The notes below the pieces were generated by a model that had not been told where the DNA came from, ran no database searches, and saw nothing but the letters and a program-made list of their open reading frames with translations. 64,000 nucleotides of DNA from positions 62,001-126,000 of the forward strand of contig JAEUVJ010000018.1 of NCBI GenBank assembly GCA_016787085.1, written 5' to 3'. How positions within the stretch are numbered: the stretch's first letter is position 1; each line of letters begins with the position of its first letter. Positions 27,067 to 34,482 of this stretch are shown in pieces. The DNA is from Chitinophagaceae bacterium. Its GTDB lineage: Bacteria; Bacteroidota; Bacteroidia; Chitinophagales; Chitinophagaceae. The position numbers were made by a program, and so were the translations under genes.

Positions 27067-28044
27067 TTAGCTGGCTGTGACGTTGATCTTCGAGAAATAC
27101 CAGTCGGTCAGTTCTTTCATTCCCTGCTCCAGGCTTACTGTCGGCGTGAAGCCCAGTAGTTTTTTGGCTTTGCTGATATCTGCCAGCCTTCTGCTTACCG
27201 GGTTATAGGAAGTCTCTTCCCTGAATTCAGGAGTAAGTGTTGAATCGTTTACTTTCAATAACACATCTAATAAGCCTTTCAGGCTTGTCTCTTCACAATT
27301 ACCAATGTTAAATGCTTCATCTGTTACATCAGCCTGCAGCGCAGCAATATTGGCTTTGGCAATATCCCTTACATATACAAAATCCATGGAGGTAGTGCCA
27401 TCGCCATAGATCAGCGGGCTCTTGCTGTCGCGGATACAGTCCAGCCATTTGATCATGACCTCGGTATATTTGCCATCAGTATCCATCCTGGGGCCATATG
27501 CATTGAAATAGCGAAGGGCAACATAATCCAGTCCGTACATGAACTTGTAACTTCTGAATAATTGCTCACCCCACATTTTAGCAGCACCATAGAATGTCTG
27601 GTTATTATACGGATTATCCGTTTCCGGGGTAGGGAAATGCTGTGCCAGGCCATATACAGATGCGCTGGAACTATAGATCACTTTCTTCACTTTATGCTTC
27701 TTACACAGCTCGGCCACCTCAAAAGTGGATTTCAGCATTACTTCAAATCCGTCTTTAGGACTGGCTGCACAGGCATTGATACGCAGGGCAGCCATATGGA
27801 AAACATAATCAGCCCCGGCAATACAATGTTCCAGTTTGATGTTGTCGCGGATGTCGCCCTCGATGAACTGGACGACCGGGTTGTCAATGAATGACTTCAT
27901 ATTCTCCCGGCTGCCACGGATGAAGTTGTCAATAATGATGATCTTTTTGGGCTGAAGCGGTATCAGCTCTTCTACCACATACGATCCGATAAAACCGGCG
28001 CCACCGGTCACTACGATCACACTGTCTTTGATTTTATTAGGCAT
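27067..28044 (-). CDS. Extended SDR sugar-nucleotide epimerase/dehydratase, operon gene 8
   Basis: 325 residues. The NAD-binding motif is GGAGFIGSYV near the N-terminus, with Asp in IIDNFIRGSR after strand 2, which favours NAD(H). The catalytic residues are Ser in YSSSASVYG and YGAAK (Tyr/Lys). Segments ALRYFNAYGPRMDTDGKY and VSRRLADISKAKKLLGFTP fit UDP-glucose 4-epimerase-like and related enzymes. It could epimerise, or oxidise and dehydrate, the sugar nucleotide that feeds the two aminotransferases; substrate unknown. Its start overlaps the stop of the SMR-like gene by eight bases, so the two are tightly coupled. Confidence 0.92.
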   Translation of the reverse strand: MPNKIKDSVIVVTGGAGFIGSYVVEELIPLQPKKIIIIDNFIRGSRENMKSFIDNPVVQFIEGDIRDNIKLEHCIAGADYVFHMAALRINACAASPKDGFEVMLKSTFEVAELCKKHKVKKVIYSSSASVYGLAQHFPTPETDNPYNNQTFYGAAKMWGEQLFRSYKFMYGLDYVALRYFNAYGPRMDTDGKYTEVMIKWLDCIRDSKSPLIYGDGTTSMDFVYVRDIAKANIAALQADVTDEAFNIGNCEETSLKGLLDVLLKVNDSTLTPEFREETSYNPVSRRLADISKAKKLLGFTPTVSLEQGMKELTDWYFSKINVTAS

Positions 28045-28405
28045 GTTGTGTATTATTTAAACTTAATAGAATGATTCCTGATATGATTAACGTAAACCCG
28101 ATGAATGAAACAAGGTTCAGGTGGTCTTTGAAAATATAATAACCTGCTATCACTGTCAGTACAAAGTTGATCCCTGATGATACCGGAATGACAAATGTGA
28201 AGTTGGCCGATGAAAGTGCTTTGAATATGACCAGCATTGAAACAAATATCAGCACGAATGCCCCGATCACCTGCACATTCAGCAGTAAACTGATCCACTG
28301 GTTCAGGCTGGTCAGTGTTTTGCCTTTTAAATTCCATTTGATGATGGCAGCACCTGATACATTCAGCAGGGCATATAATGCGCAGTATAGTACAGCTTTC
28401 ATCAT
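28037..28405 (-). CDS. Small EamA/SMR-like four-helix membrane protein, possible ArnE/ArnF-type flippase subunit, operon gene 7
   Basis: 122 residues with four predicted membrane helices (about residues 3-22, 37-65, 68-92, 98-118). ALSSANFTFVIPVSSGINFVLT followed by YYIFKDHLNLVSFIGF resembles the EamA/SMR group, where ArnE and ArnF flip undecaprenyl-phosphate-aminoarabinose. It lies between an ArnC-like glycosyltransferase and a sugar SDR, and overlaps both neighbours (TAATG with the glycosyltransferase stop, eight bases with the SDR). Context therefore supports flipping a lipid-linked sugar. Only one such gene is present, so it would act as a homodimer or with an unlinked partner. Drug-export SMR function is less likely here. 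Confidence 0.8.
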   Translation of the reverse strand: MMKAVLYCALYALLNVSGAAIIKWNLKGKTLTSLNQWISLLLNVQVIGAFVLIFVSMLVIFKALSSANFTFVIPVSSGINFVLTVIAGYYIFKDHLNLVSFIGFTLIISGIILLSLNNTQHA

Positions 28406-29352
28406 TATTTGTTCAGTTCTTTTATATCATCAATTATGAATACCTGGCGCTTGCGGCTGGCATCCAATGTACGCCAGAGATATTCGGCAATTATTCCGAG
28501 AGAAATGTTGGTGATCCCGAATCCTATCATCAGAATGGACATCAGTGCCGGCCACCCTGCTGCCAGGTCCTGGAAGAATATTTTACGGATAACGATATAC
28601 AAAGTCCAGAGAATACCAATGATAAAGAAAATGATCCCGATAATGGTAACAAACCTGATCGGAGCATAGGAGAAAGCGACAAAGGAATCAATGAACAGTT
28701 TGATCTTTTTTGAAAGTGTCCATTTACTGACCCCGGTCTTTCTTTCTCTTTTCCTGTAGGTAATATTCGTTTGGCGGAAACCCATACCGAGTATCTGCAG
28801 GAAGATAGAGGAGTTCGCTTCTACATTCTTATTTACTTCAGCCGCTACTTTTTTGTTGAACATTACTATATCGAAACCTTTTTCCGGGAAATTCTTAAAA
28901 GCGAATTTCTGCATCAGGTAGGCATAGAACTTCGAGAACATCTTTTCACCCCAGGGTACTTTGGTGCTTTCCCGTTGTGCCCAGATGATATCATGACCCT
29001 GTTCCATCAGTTCTTTCATCCGGATGATCAGCTCAAGCGGGTCCTGCAGGTCGGCATAGTTGAAACAGATATATTCGCCGGCTGCATGGGAGATGCCGGC
29101 ACGCAGCGCTGCATGTGATCCGAAATTCCTGGAAAAACTGATCACTTTTGCTTTGTAGGTTTTGTGCTCCATGGAGCTGAGCCGCTCCACCGAATTGTCC
29201 CTTGATCCGTCATTCACAAAGATCACTTCCGCATTCAAATGGCTGTGCTGTGCAAAGAATTCATTCAGGCTGTCTACCAGGAAGGGGATACCTTCATACT
29301 CATTGAAGATGGGTATGATAACAGAAATAAGTTTGTTGTTGTTTCCCTGCAT
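28405..29352 (-). CDS. GT2-family polyprenyl-phosphate glycosyltransferase (ArnC/DPM1-like), operon gene 6
   Basis: 315 residues. The GT-A fold begins SVIIPIFNEYEGI, followed by the nucleotide-binding Asp in FVNDGSRDNS and the metal motif region NYADLQDP. The family segment SFSRNFGSHAALRAGISHA is present. Two C-terminal membrane helices (about residues 232-255 and 268-292) match ArnC, GtrB and DPM1-like enzymes that transfer a sugar from a nucleotide donor to undecaprenyl phosphate. The product would be a lipid-linked sugar on the cytoplasmic face. Its stop overlaps the start of the SMR-like gene by one base, and the formyltransferase gene ends seven bases upstream of it. Confidence 0.92.
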   Translation of the reverse strand: MQGNNNKLISVIIPIFNEYEGIPFLVDSLNEFFAQHSHLNAEVIFVNDGSRDNSVERLSSMEHKTYKAKVISFSRNFGSHAALRAGISHAAGEYICFNYADLQDPLELIIRMKELMEQGHDIIWAQRESTKVPWGEKMFSKFYAYLMQKFAFKNFPEKGFDIVMFNKKVAAEVNKNVEANSSIFLQILGMGFRQTNITYRKRERKTGVSKWTLSKKIKLFIDSFVAFSYAPIRFVTIIGIIFFIIGILWTLYIVIRKIFFQDLAAGWPALMSILMIGFGITNISLGIIAEYLWRTLDASRKRQVFIIDDIKELNK

Positions 29353-29358
29353 AGCAAT

Positions 29359-30294
29359 TTATTTGAATCGTACCCTGATGCTTTTGATGAACTCTGCCGG
29401 GGGCATTACCTGCCCGTCTTTTTCGATCTCCTGTAGTTCGAGCATACTGTTCTCTGTACAGGCCACTAATACAGTACCGGCCGATTTATTTAACGAAACC
29501 ACATGACCGGGTATTGCGAAGAATTTATCTTCCGGTACTACCGGCCTTGCTTTCCAGATAACGATCTTTTCACCGTTCAGATAACTGAAAGCGCCTTTAT
29601 ACGGATGCGATGATGCTCTCACGAGCCTGCATATGTTTTCGGCTGGCATATTCCAGTTGACCTGGCTGTCTTCCGGCAATCTTGGATAGCAGCGGGAGCC
29701 CTTTACTGTCCCTTTTACTTCATAAGCAGCGGGGCTTATCAATACTTTACTGATCGCTTCTTCATACAGAACCGGCACATCAGCTTCTGCTTGTTTCAGC
29801 ACATCTGCTATATACGTTTCTGTACTGATCGGTATTGATTTTCTGGCTACGACATCACCTGCATCCAGTTCCGGATCCATTTTATGAATGTTCCCGTTAA
29901 TATAGCTTTCCCCATTAATGATGGTCCAGTTGACAGTTGCATTGCCTTTATAATCCGGGAGGTTGCCCAGGTGGAAATTGAGAATACCGCACTCAAAAAG
30001 GTCAAGGAAATTTTTGGGGATCGTGTATTTCCAGTTAACACTGATCGCCACACGTATCTTGTTCTCTTTTACAATCCTGATCAGTTCTTCGTTGTTCACT
30101 GATTTGATCATGAAGAACGCAGCACCGGCATCTTTTGCCAGGCTTTCAAAATCTGTATGCTTGATATCATATTCCTCGTACGCTTCTTCTGTGACAATGG
30201 CTTTGAAAGAATAGCCTTTGGATAAAAGATGTTTTATCCCGTCATAGAGGTAACGTGAACGTCCGATAGCTATAAGGTTCGTGGTGGTGCTCAT
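29359..30294 (-). CDS. Sugar N-formyltransferase-like protein (formyl-THF transferase fold), operon gene 5
   Basis: 311 residues of the methionyl-tRNA formyltransferase / ArnA N-terminal fold. The catalytic trio is Asn106, His108 (GILNFHLGNLPDYKG) and Asp144 (LDAGDVV), with the same spacing as in ArnA (Asn102, His104, Asp140, from memory). A C-terminal OB-like domain covers about residues 210-311. It should place a formyl group from 10-formyl-tetrahydrofolate on an amino sugar. In the Arn pathway formylation precedes transfer to lipid; here the ArnC-like gene follows directly. The ArnA dehydrogenase/decarboxylase half is absent, so the route to the amino sugar differs. A true tRNA formyltransferase is unlikely given this operon context. 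Confidence 0.88.
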   Translation of the reverse strand: MSTTTNLIAIGRSRYLYDGIKHLLSKGYSFKAIVTEEAYEEYDIKHTDFESLAKDAGAAFFMIKSVNNEELIRIVKENKIRVAISVNWKYTIPKNFLDLFECGILNFHLGNLPDYKGNATVNWTIINGESYINGNIHKMDPELDAGDVVARKSIPISTETYIADVLKQAEADVPVLYEEAISKVLISPAAYEVKGTVKGSRCYPRLPEDSQVNWNMPAENICRLVRASSHPYKGAFSYLNGEKIVIWKARPVVPEDKFFAIPGHVVSLNKSAGTVLVACTENSMLELQEIEKDGQVMPPAEFIKSIRVRFK

Positions 30295-30297
30295 ATT

Positions 30298-31332
30298 TTA
30301 AACTAATTCCAATACAGGAATATTATTATGTTCATGTTTCCCGGTGAGCAACGCTTCACCGGCTTTCAACCCCCCCGCCTGCAAGCGGATGATCGGGTCA
30401 TAACCTACTGCTGAGGGTAATACACCCATATGGCCACTATGGACCACTGCAGGGAAATACCGTATCCCTTCTTTATCCATAGCAGCAGGGTCGGCATCTC
30501 CGCAATAACGGAGAATATAAGGGTCATTGAATTCTGCTTTGATCTGCTTTATGCTGATAGAAGTATTTTCGCCGATCCAGGTCTGATCAAAGGGATAAGC
30601 TGTAAATATGACGGCTTCGGCATCTTTGTATTTTGCCGGCACGTTCACTTCCGGGAAATTGCCGATCCATTCCACATTGGGAAAATCATACCTGTTCTTG
30701 TTCTCATTCTTATCAATTACCGCCAGCCCGTCACAAACTTTGGATACCACTTTGGCGATAAAAGGACCAAAGTCATTATTGCAAATAAGAACGAACTTGT
30801 TTTTATACGGCGTGATGCCGGCATCGAAGATCTGCTTTAATGCCATATCACCGAGATAATTGAACACATCCACTTCGGGATGGCGTTCGTTGGTTGCCCC
30901 GATCCGGAGCCCTCTTTTACGAATGTAATGGATGTCCATATCGGCATCTCTCCATTCCCATGCTTCATACATCAGGGGGATCACTACATTATCCTTCGCA
31001 TGCTGAAGCTTCTCTTCATTCAATGGTCGCAGGTGTCCTGAATTAGTGATGATATCTGCCTGTGCAATGATCTCGGGTGTCAGTTTATCGATCAATGTAA
31101 TGTCCAGTTTTTTACCGGTACATTCATTCATGAACTTTTGTGTATTGGCAAAGATCTCCTCAGCTGTGCCGTAACGTGTTGTTTTGGTGAAGGCGTACAC
31201 TTTTGCCCCGGCGATGGCCGCCAGCAGCGGTGTTACCACATAAGCTCCGCTGGCTGCTTCGGTGAGCACCGTTTTCCCTTTCAGATCCAGTTGAAGGGCT
31301 TCCACACGTTTGAGTAACTTATCTGTCAGCAT
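30298..31332 (-). CDS. Uncharacterised protein of the amino-sugar operon (Rossmann-like), operon gene 4
   Basis: 344 residues and no family I can name. Two alpha/beta regions can be seen. One (about residues 18-140) has GKTVLTEAASGAYVVTPLLA followed by AGAKVYAFTKTTRYG and ADIITNSGHLRP. A second (about 170-270) has KFVLICNNDFGPFIAKVVSK and DAEAVIFTAYPFDQTWIG. This reads like two Rossmann-type domains, as in 2-hydroxyacid dehydrogenases, but the usual GxGxxG is not clear. A conserved-looking C-terminal motif is FPAVVHSGHMGVLPSAVG. There is no signal peptide. It sits four bases from the formyltransferase and six from an aminotransferase, so it must be translated with the sugar genes. Possible roles are a redox step or ligase-like step on the sugar; this is open. 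Confidence 0.75.
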   Translation of the reverse strand: MLTDKLLKRVEALQLDLKGKTVLTEAASGAYVVTPLLAAIAGAKVYAFTKTTRYGTAEEIFANTQKFMNECTGKKLDITLIDKLTPEIIAQADIITNSGHLRPLNEEKLQHAKDNVVIPLMYEAWEWRDADMDIHYIRKRGLRIGATNERHPEVDVFNYLGDMALKQIFDAGITPYKNKFVLICNNDFGPFIAKVVSKVCDGLAVIDKNENKNRYDFPNVEWIGNFPEVNVPAKYKDAEAVIFTAYPFDQTWIGENTSISIKQIKAEFNDPYILRYCGDADPAAMDKEGIRYFPAVVHSGHMGVLPSAVGYDPIIRLQAGGLKAGEALLTGKHEHNNIPVLELV

Positions 31333-31337
31333 TCTTC

Positions 31338-32438
31338 TTAGTACTTGTTCAAAACATCAATGACATAATCTACATCCGCATCGGTCAGTTCAGCATACAT
31401 CGGCAACGACAGGCAGTGTGCTGCGAGGTATTCTGCATTCGGGCAATCCCCTTCTTTATAGCCGAGATGTGTATATGCTTTTTGCAGGTGGCAGGGAACA
31501 GGATAGTGCAAACCCGGGAAAATGTTCTTTTCGTTCAGGTACTTCATCAGGTGATCACGATCCGCTGTTGTTACCACGAATAAATGATAAACAGAACAAT
31601 GACCTGCCGGTCTTGCCTGCATCTTTAATTTGTCATTCTTTATTTCTTCCTGGTATCTTTTTGCTATCTCCTGTCTGCGTTTGTTCCAGTCAGGCAGGTA
31701 TTTCAGTTTAATGCTTAATGAAGCGCCTTCCAGGCCGCCCATACGCATATTGAAACCTACTTCATCATGGTAGTATCGGACGGTCATACCATGGTTACGC
31801 AGGCTTAATAAATGTTTATAATAAGCTTCGTTGTTGGTGGTCAAACCACCCGCTTCGCCACAGGCTCCCAGGTTCTTGCCGGGATAAAAGCTGAAACAAG
31901 CCATTTCGCCAAAACTTCCAATAGGTTTGCCTTTGTATTGCGCACCCTGGGCCTGTGCGGCATCTTCGATCATAAAGAGGTTATGTTTTTTACAGATCGC
32001 CTGTACGGCATCTATGTCAAAAGGCTGACCGTAGAGGTGAACACCGATAACCGCTTTTGTTTTCGGGGTAATAGCTGCTTCGATCTTTGCCGGGTCAATT
32101 TCCCATGTATCCGGATCGTTGTCCACAAATACAGGGGTGGCACCTGTATATGAAACACCCCATGCAGTGGCAATAAAAGTATTCGCGGGAATGATGACCT
32201 CATCACCAGCGCCAATGCCCAATGCCAGCATGGCTAACTGCAGTGCGGATGTGCCGTTGTCAACACCTATGGCATATTGGGTTCCGCAAAACTCTGCGAA
32301 TTTCTTTTCAAAAGCTTCTACAAATGGGCCACCTGAAAAAGCGGTATTCTCATATACTTTTTCAAATGCTTCAAACACTTCCTGTTTGATCTGCTGGTGT
32401 TGTCCTTTAAGGTCGAGGCACGGAATTTTCTTTTCCAT
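31338..32438 (-). CDS. DegT/DnrJ/EryC1/StrS-family PLP aminotransferase (3-keto-sugar type), operon gene 3
   Basis: 366 residues. The PLP Lys is Lys188 in SFYPGKNLGACGEAGG and the pyridine-contacting Asp is Asp159 in MIEDAAQAQGA. The N-terminal signature IPCLDLKGQHQQIKQEV and the GKNLGACGEAG loop are typical of enzymes that aminate a 3-keto sugar nucleotide (WlbC/WbpE, FdtB, DesV types). Upstream genes encode a Gfo/Idh-type dehydrogenase, which would make the 3-keto group, and a hexapeptide acyltransferase, which would acylate the new amine. Together they form a typical three-step module. The gap to the acyltransferase gene is 22 bases. Confidence 0.93.
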   Translation of the reverse strand: MEKKIPCLDLKGQHQQIKQEVFEAFEKVYENTAFSGGPFVEAFEKKFAEFCGTQYAIGVDNGTSALQLAMLALGIGAGDEVIIPANTFIATAWGVSYTGATPVFVDNDPDTWEIDPAKIEAAITPKTKAVIGVHLYGQPFDIDAVQAICKKHNLFMIEDAAQAQGAQYKGKPIGSFGEMACFSFYPGKNLGACGEAGGLTTNNEAYYKHLLSLRNHGMTVRYYHDEVGFNMRMGGLEGASLSIKLKYLPDWNKRRQEIAKRYQEEIKNDKLKMQARPAGHCSVYHLFVVTTADRDHLMKYLNEKNIFPGLHYPVPCHLQKAYTHLGYKEGDCPNAEYLAAHCLSLPMYAELTDADVDYVIDVLNKY

Positions 32439-32460
32439 AATTATTCGTCTAAGGTTGTGA

Positions 32461-32949
32461 TTAAATGTTTTTAAAAAATTTTGCCGGGCTTCCCGCTACT
32501 ACTGTATTAGGCGCCACATTTTTGGTGACAACGGCCCCTGCGCCGATCAGTGCATTTTCCCCGATAGTGATGCCGCAAAGGATCGTCGCATTACTGCCGA
32601 TAGACGCTCCTTTCTTTACATAAGTTTCTACCAGTTTCCAGTCTTCTTCTGTTTGCGGAGTACCGTCGGGACGGGTAGCCCTGGGTAAAAGGTCATTAGT
32701 GAACATCACGCCGTGGCCAATGAATACATTGTCTTCTATATGTACGCCATCACAGATAAAGGTATGGCTGGATATCTTGCAGTTATTGCCGATAGTGGCG
32801 CCTCTTTGTATCTCTACAAAAGCCCCCACCTTACTGTTATCGCCGATGCTGCAACCGTAGGCATTAACGAAGTTGAATATTTTGACGTTGCTGCCTACCT
32901 GTACATTGTTCAGGCTTTGTTTGTCATTATTAAGGGTGATCGTTTCCAT
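32461..32949 (-). CDS. Left-handed beta-helix sugar N-acyltransferase (WlbB/WbpD-like), operon gene 2
   Basis: 162 residues from the ATG at 32949; an in-frame ATG at 32985 would overlap the preceding gene by 13 bases and add 12 residues. Hexapeptide repeats begin at VQVGSNVKIFNFVNAYGCSIGDN and continue to GAGAVVTKNVAPNTVVAGSPAK. The loop FTNDLLPRATRPDGTP with an active-site-type Asn-Asp is typical of nucleotide-sugar 3-N-acetyltransferases such as WlbB, WbpD, QdtC or FdtC. It should acetylate the amino group made by the adjacent aminotransferase, using acetyl-CoA, as a trimer in the cytoplasm. The acyl donor could also be another CoA ester. Confidence 0.92.
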   Translation of the reverse strand: METITLNNDKQSLNNVQVGSNVKIFNFVNAYGCSIGDNSKVGAFVEIQRGATIGNNCKISSHTFICDGVHIEDNVFIGHGVMFTNDLLPRATRPDGTPQTEEDWKLVETYVKKGASIGSNATILCGITIGENALIGAGAVVTKNVAPNTVVAGSPAKFFKNI

Positions 32950-32972
32950 GCTCAGGTTTGGTTTATGGGAAT

Positions 32973-33986
32973 TTATCTGATACAAACTTCTTTGCCACCA
33001 TTCTTGATCGAGGTCTGAGAGGCTTCCAGTATTCTCACCACCTGTCTTCCGAGGTGTGCATTTGACCGGGGCTCTCTTTTGTGAATGATGCTTTGCACAA
33101 AATCATTGGCTACACCTGCAAGGGCTTCCTGCGTACCGATCTTGGGTATATATACATCACCTGTCCGGTAGTCCACCATGATCTTGTTCTCATATTCTTC
33201 CAGTTTATGCTTATAACCGGTGTCATATACCCGTATCTTTTCAGAAGGCTCCAGGTCATTATAGACGATCATCTTAGCATCTCCGCCTATCAATGTTTGC
33301 CTTACTTTCACCGGTGATGTCCATGATACATTGAAATGGGCAATGAAATCGGAATCATAGTTCACGGTCATATAGGCAATGTTCTCAATGCCATTCTTGG
33401 TATGTGAGATACCGGTTGCATTGATGCTGGCTGGTTTCTGCTGCACCAGGTAGGTAAGGATTGACAGGTCATGTGGGGCAAGATCCCATATCACATTTAC
33501 ATCAGGCTGGAACAGGCCAAGGTTGATACGGCTGGAATCAAAATAACGGGGGGTGCCGATCTCTTTGCTGTCTATCAGTTCTTTCATTTTCGCTACGGCA
33601 CCTGTATATAAGAAAGTGTGATCCACCATCAGCGTGAGACCTTTTTGGGCTGCCAGTTCGATCAGTTCATCGGCTTCGGCTACTGATGCGGTCATCGGCT
33701 TTTCGATCATCACATGTTTTCCTGCCAGCAGTGCTTTTTTAGCTAAAGGAAAGTGAGTGAAGACCGAAGTAGCGATCACCACCGCATCAATTTCAGGGTC
33801 GTTGATGATATCATTGGCATCTTTTACGCCTTTTACAGAGGGAAACACTTTGGCTAATACAGCTAAGCGTTCGGGGCGGGCATCTGCCACCGCTTTTAAA
33901 TTACAGTCATTGGCGGCAAAGAAATTTCTGGCGAGGTTAGGGCCCCAGTAGCCATAACCGATCACTCCAAGGTTTACAGTTTTCAT
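32973..33986 (-). CDS. Gfo/Idh/MocA-family sugar-nucleotide dehydrogenase (WlbA/WbpB-like), operon gene 1
   Basis: 337 residues. The N-terminal Rossmann fold has LGVIGYGYWGPNLARNF. The family motif HVMIEKPMT carries the conserved Glu-Lys-Pro, and the substrate domain includes VIWDLAPHDLSILTYL with a likely catalytic Asp and His. The WGPNLARN motif is common in dehydrogenases that oxidise C3 of UDP-GlcNAcA-type sugars (WlbA, WbpB). It is the first gene of the nine-gene minus-strand operon and so probably provides the 3-keto sugar for the aminotransferase two genes on. It could use NAD+ with tightly bound cofactor recycling, as known for WlbA; the sugar itself is not determined. Confidence 0.92.
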   Translation of the reverse strand: MKTVNLGVIGYGYWGPNLARNFFAANDCNLKAVADARPERLAVLAKVFPSVKGVKDANDIINDPEIDAVVIATSVFTHFPLAKKALLAGKHVMIEKPMTASVAEADELIELAAQKGLTLMVDHTFLYTGAVAKMKELIDSKEIGTPRYFDSSRINLGLFQPDVNVIWDLAPHDLSILTYLVQQKPASINATGISHTKNGIENIAYMTVNYDSDFIAHFNVSWTSPVKVRQTLIGGDAKMIVYNDLEPSEKIRVYDTGYKHKLEEYENKIMVDYRTGDVYIPKIGTQEALAGVANDFVQSIIHKREPRSNAHLGRQVVRILEASQTSIKNGGKEVCIR

Positions 33987-34482
33987 TGTTCGTACAAATT
34001 AGTCTTTACAGTTAAGGTTTATTGCTCTGAAATACTATCTACAGGGAATCAGGAGGTTTTTCCGCACGGGGATTTTAAGTACCAATAGCTAACGGGCTGG
34101 TATAAGAAACCGGGTTCTTTCGGAAACAATAAAGGATTAAAAAAACGGGATATTACAATAGAACATTGGGTACTTGGATTCCTGGCTTACAGCAGGTGAA
34201 AGATCGTAAGAGCATCTTTCTGTTATCCGGGGCTATTATTCGATTAGCTTTGGCAAAATAATAAAATAATTTTTGTATTTCTTAGTACTTGCCCCAGAAA
34301 AATCTTTTTAAAAGCTGGTTCCCTGTTATTTATGTTTAAAACAGGTTTTACAGGGCATGATCAGACCGGACTCTTTGCAAAAGGCCATTTCAGTCATCGG
34401 TTTATAGCTGAATAACACAGCATTATCTTGCAGTCCTGAATAATTCAGCCTATCTTGTTGCGCTGAATGCCGTTAAGCCACC
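33987..34482. promoter_or_regulatory. Divergent promoter region between the amino-sugar operon and the membrane protein gene
   Basis: This is 496 bases without a plausible gene. On the plus strand, CTTG (34427-34430), N20 and TATCTTGT (34451-34458) form a near-consensus promoter for the membrane protein at 34483. A hairpin with arms CCTGT (34322-34326) and ACAGG (34341-34345), reinforced by inner TTTA/TAAA pairs and followed by TTTT, looks like a small terminator or attenuator. An outer CCCTG/CAGGG pairing overlaps it. On the minus strand, ACTAATTTGTAC lies just upstream of the Gfo/Idh start but is one base short of the -7 consensus. Confidence 0.4.

Noticed and set aside
29359..30294. Possible methionyl-tRNA formyltransferase (fmt)
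   Set aside because: The catalytic trio is shared with Fmt, but the gene lies inside a sugar operon directly before an ArnC-like transferase, so a sugar formyltransferase is the better call.
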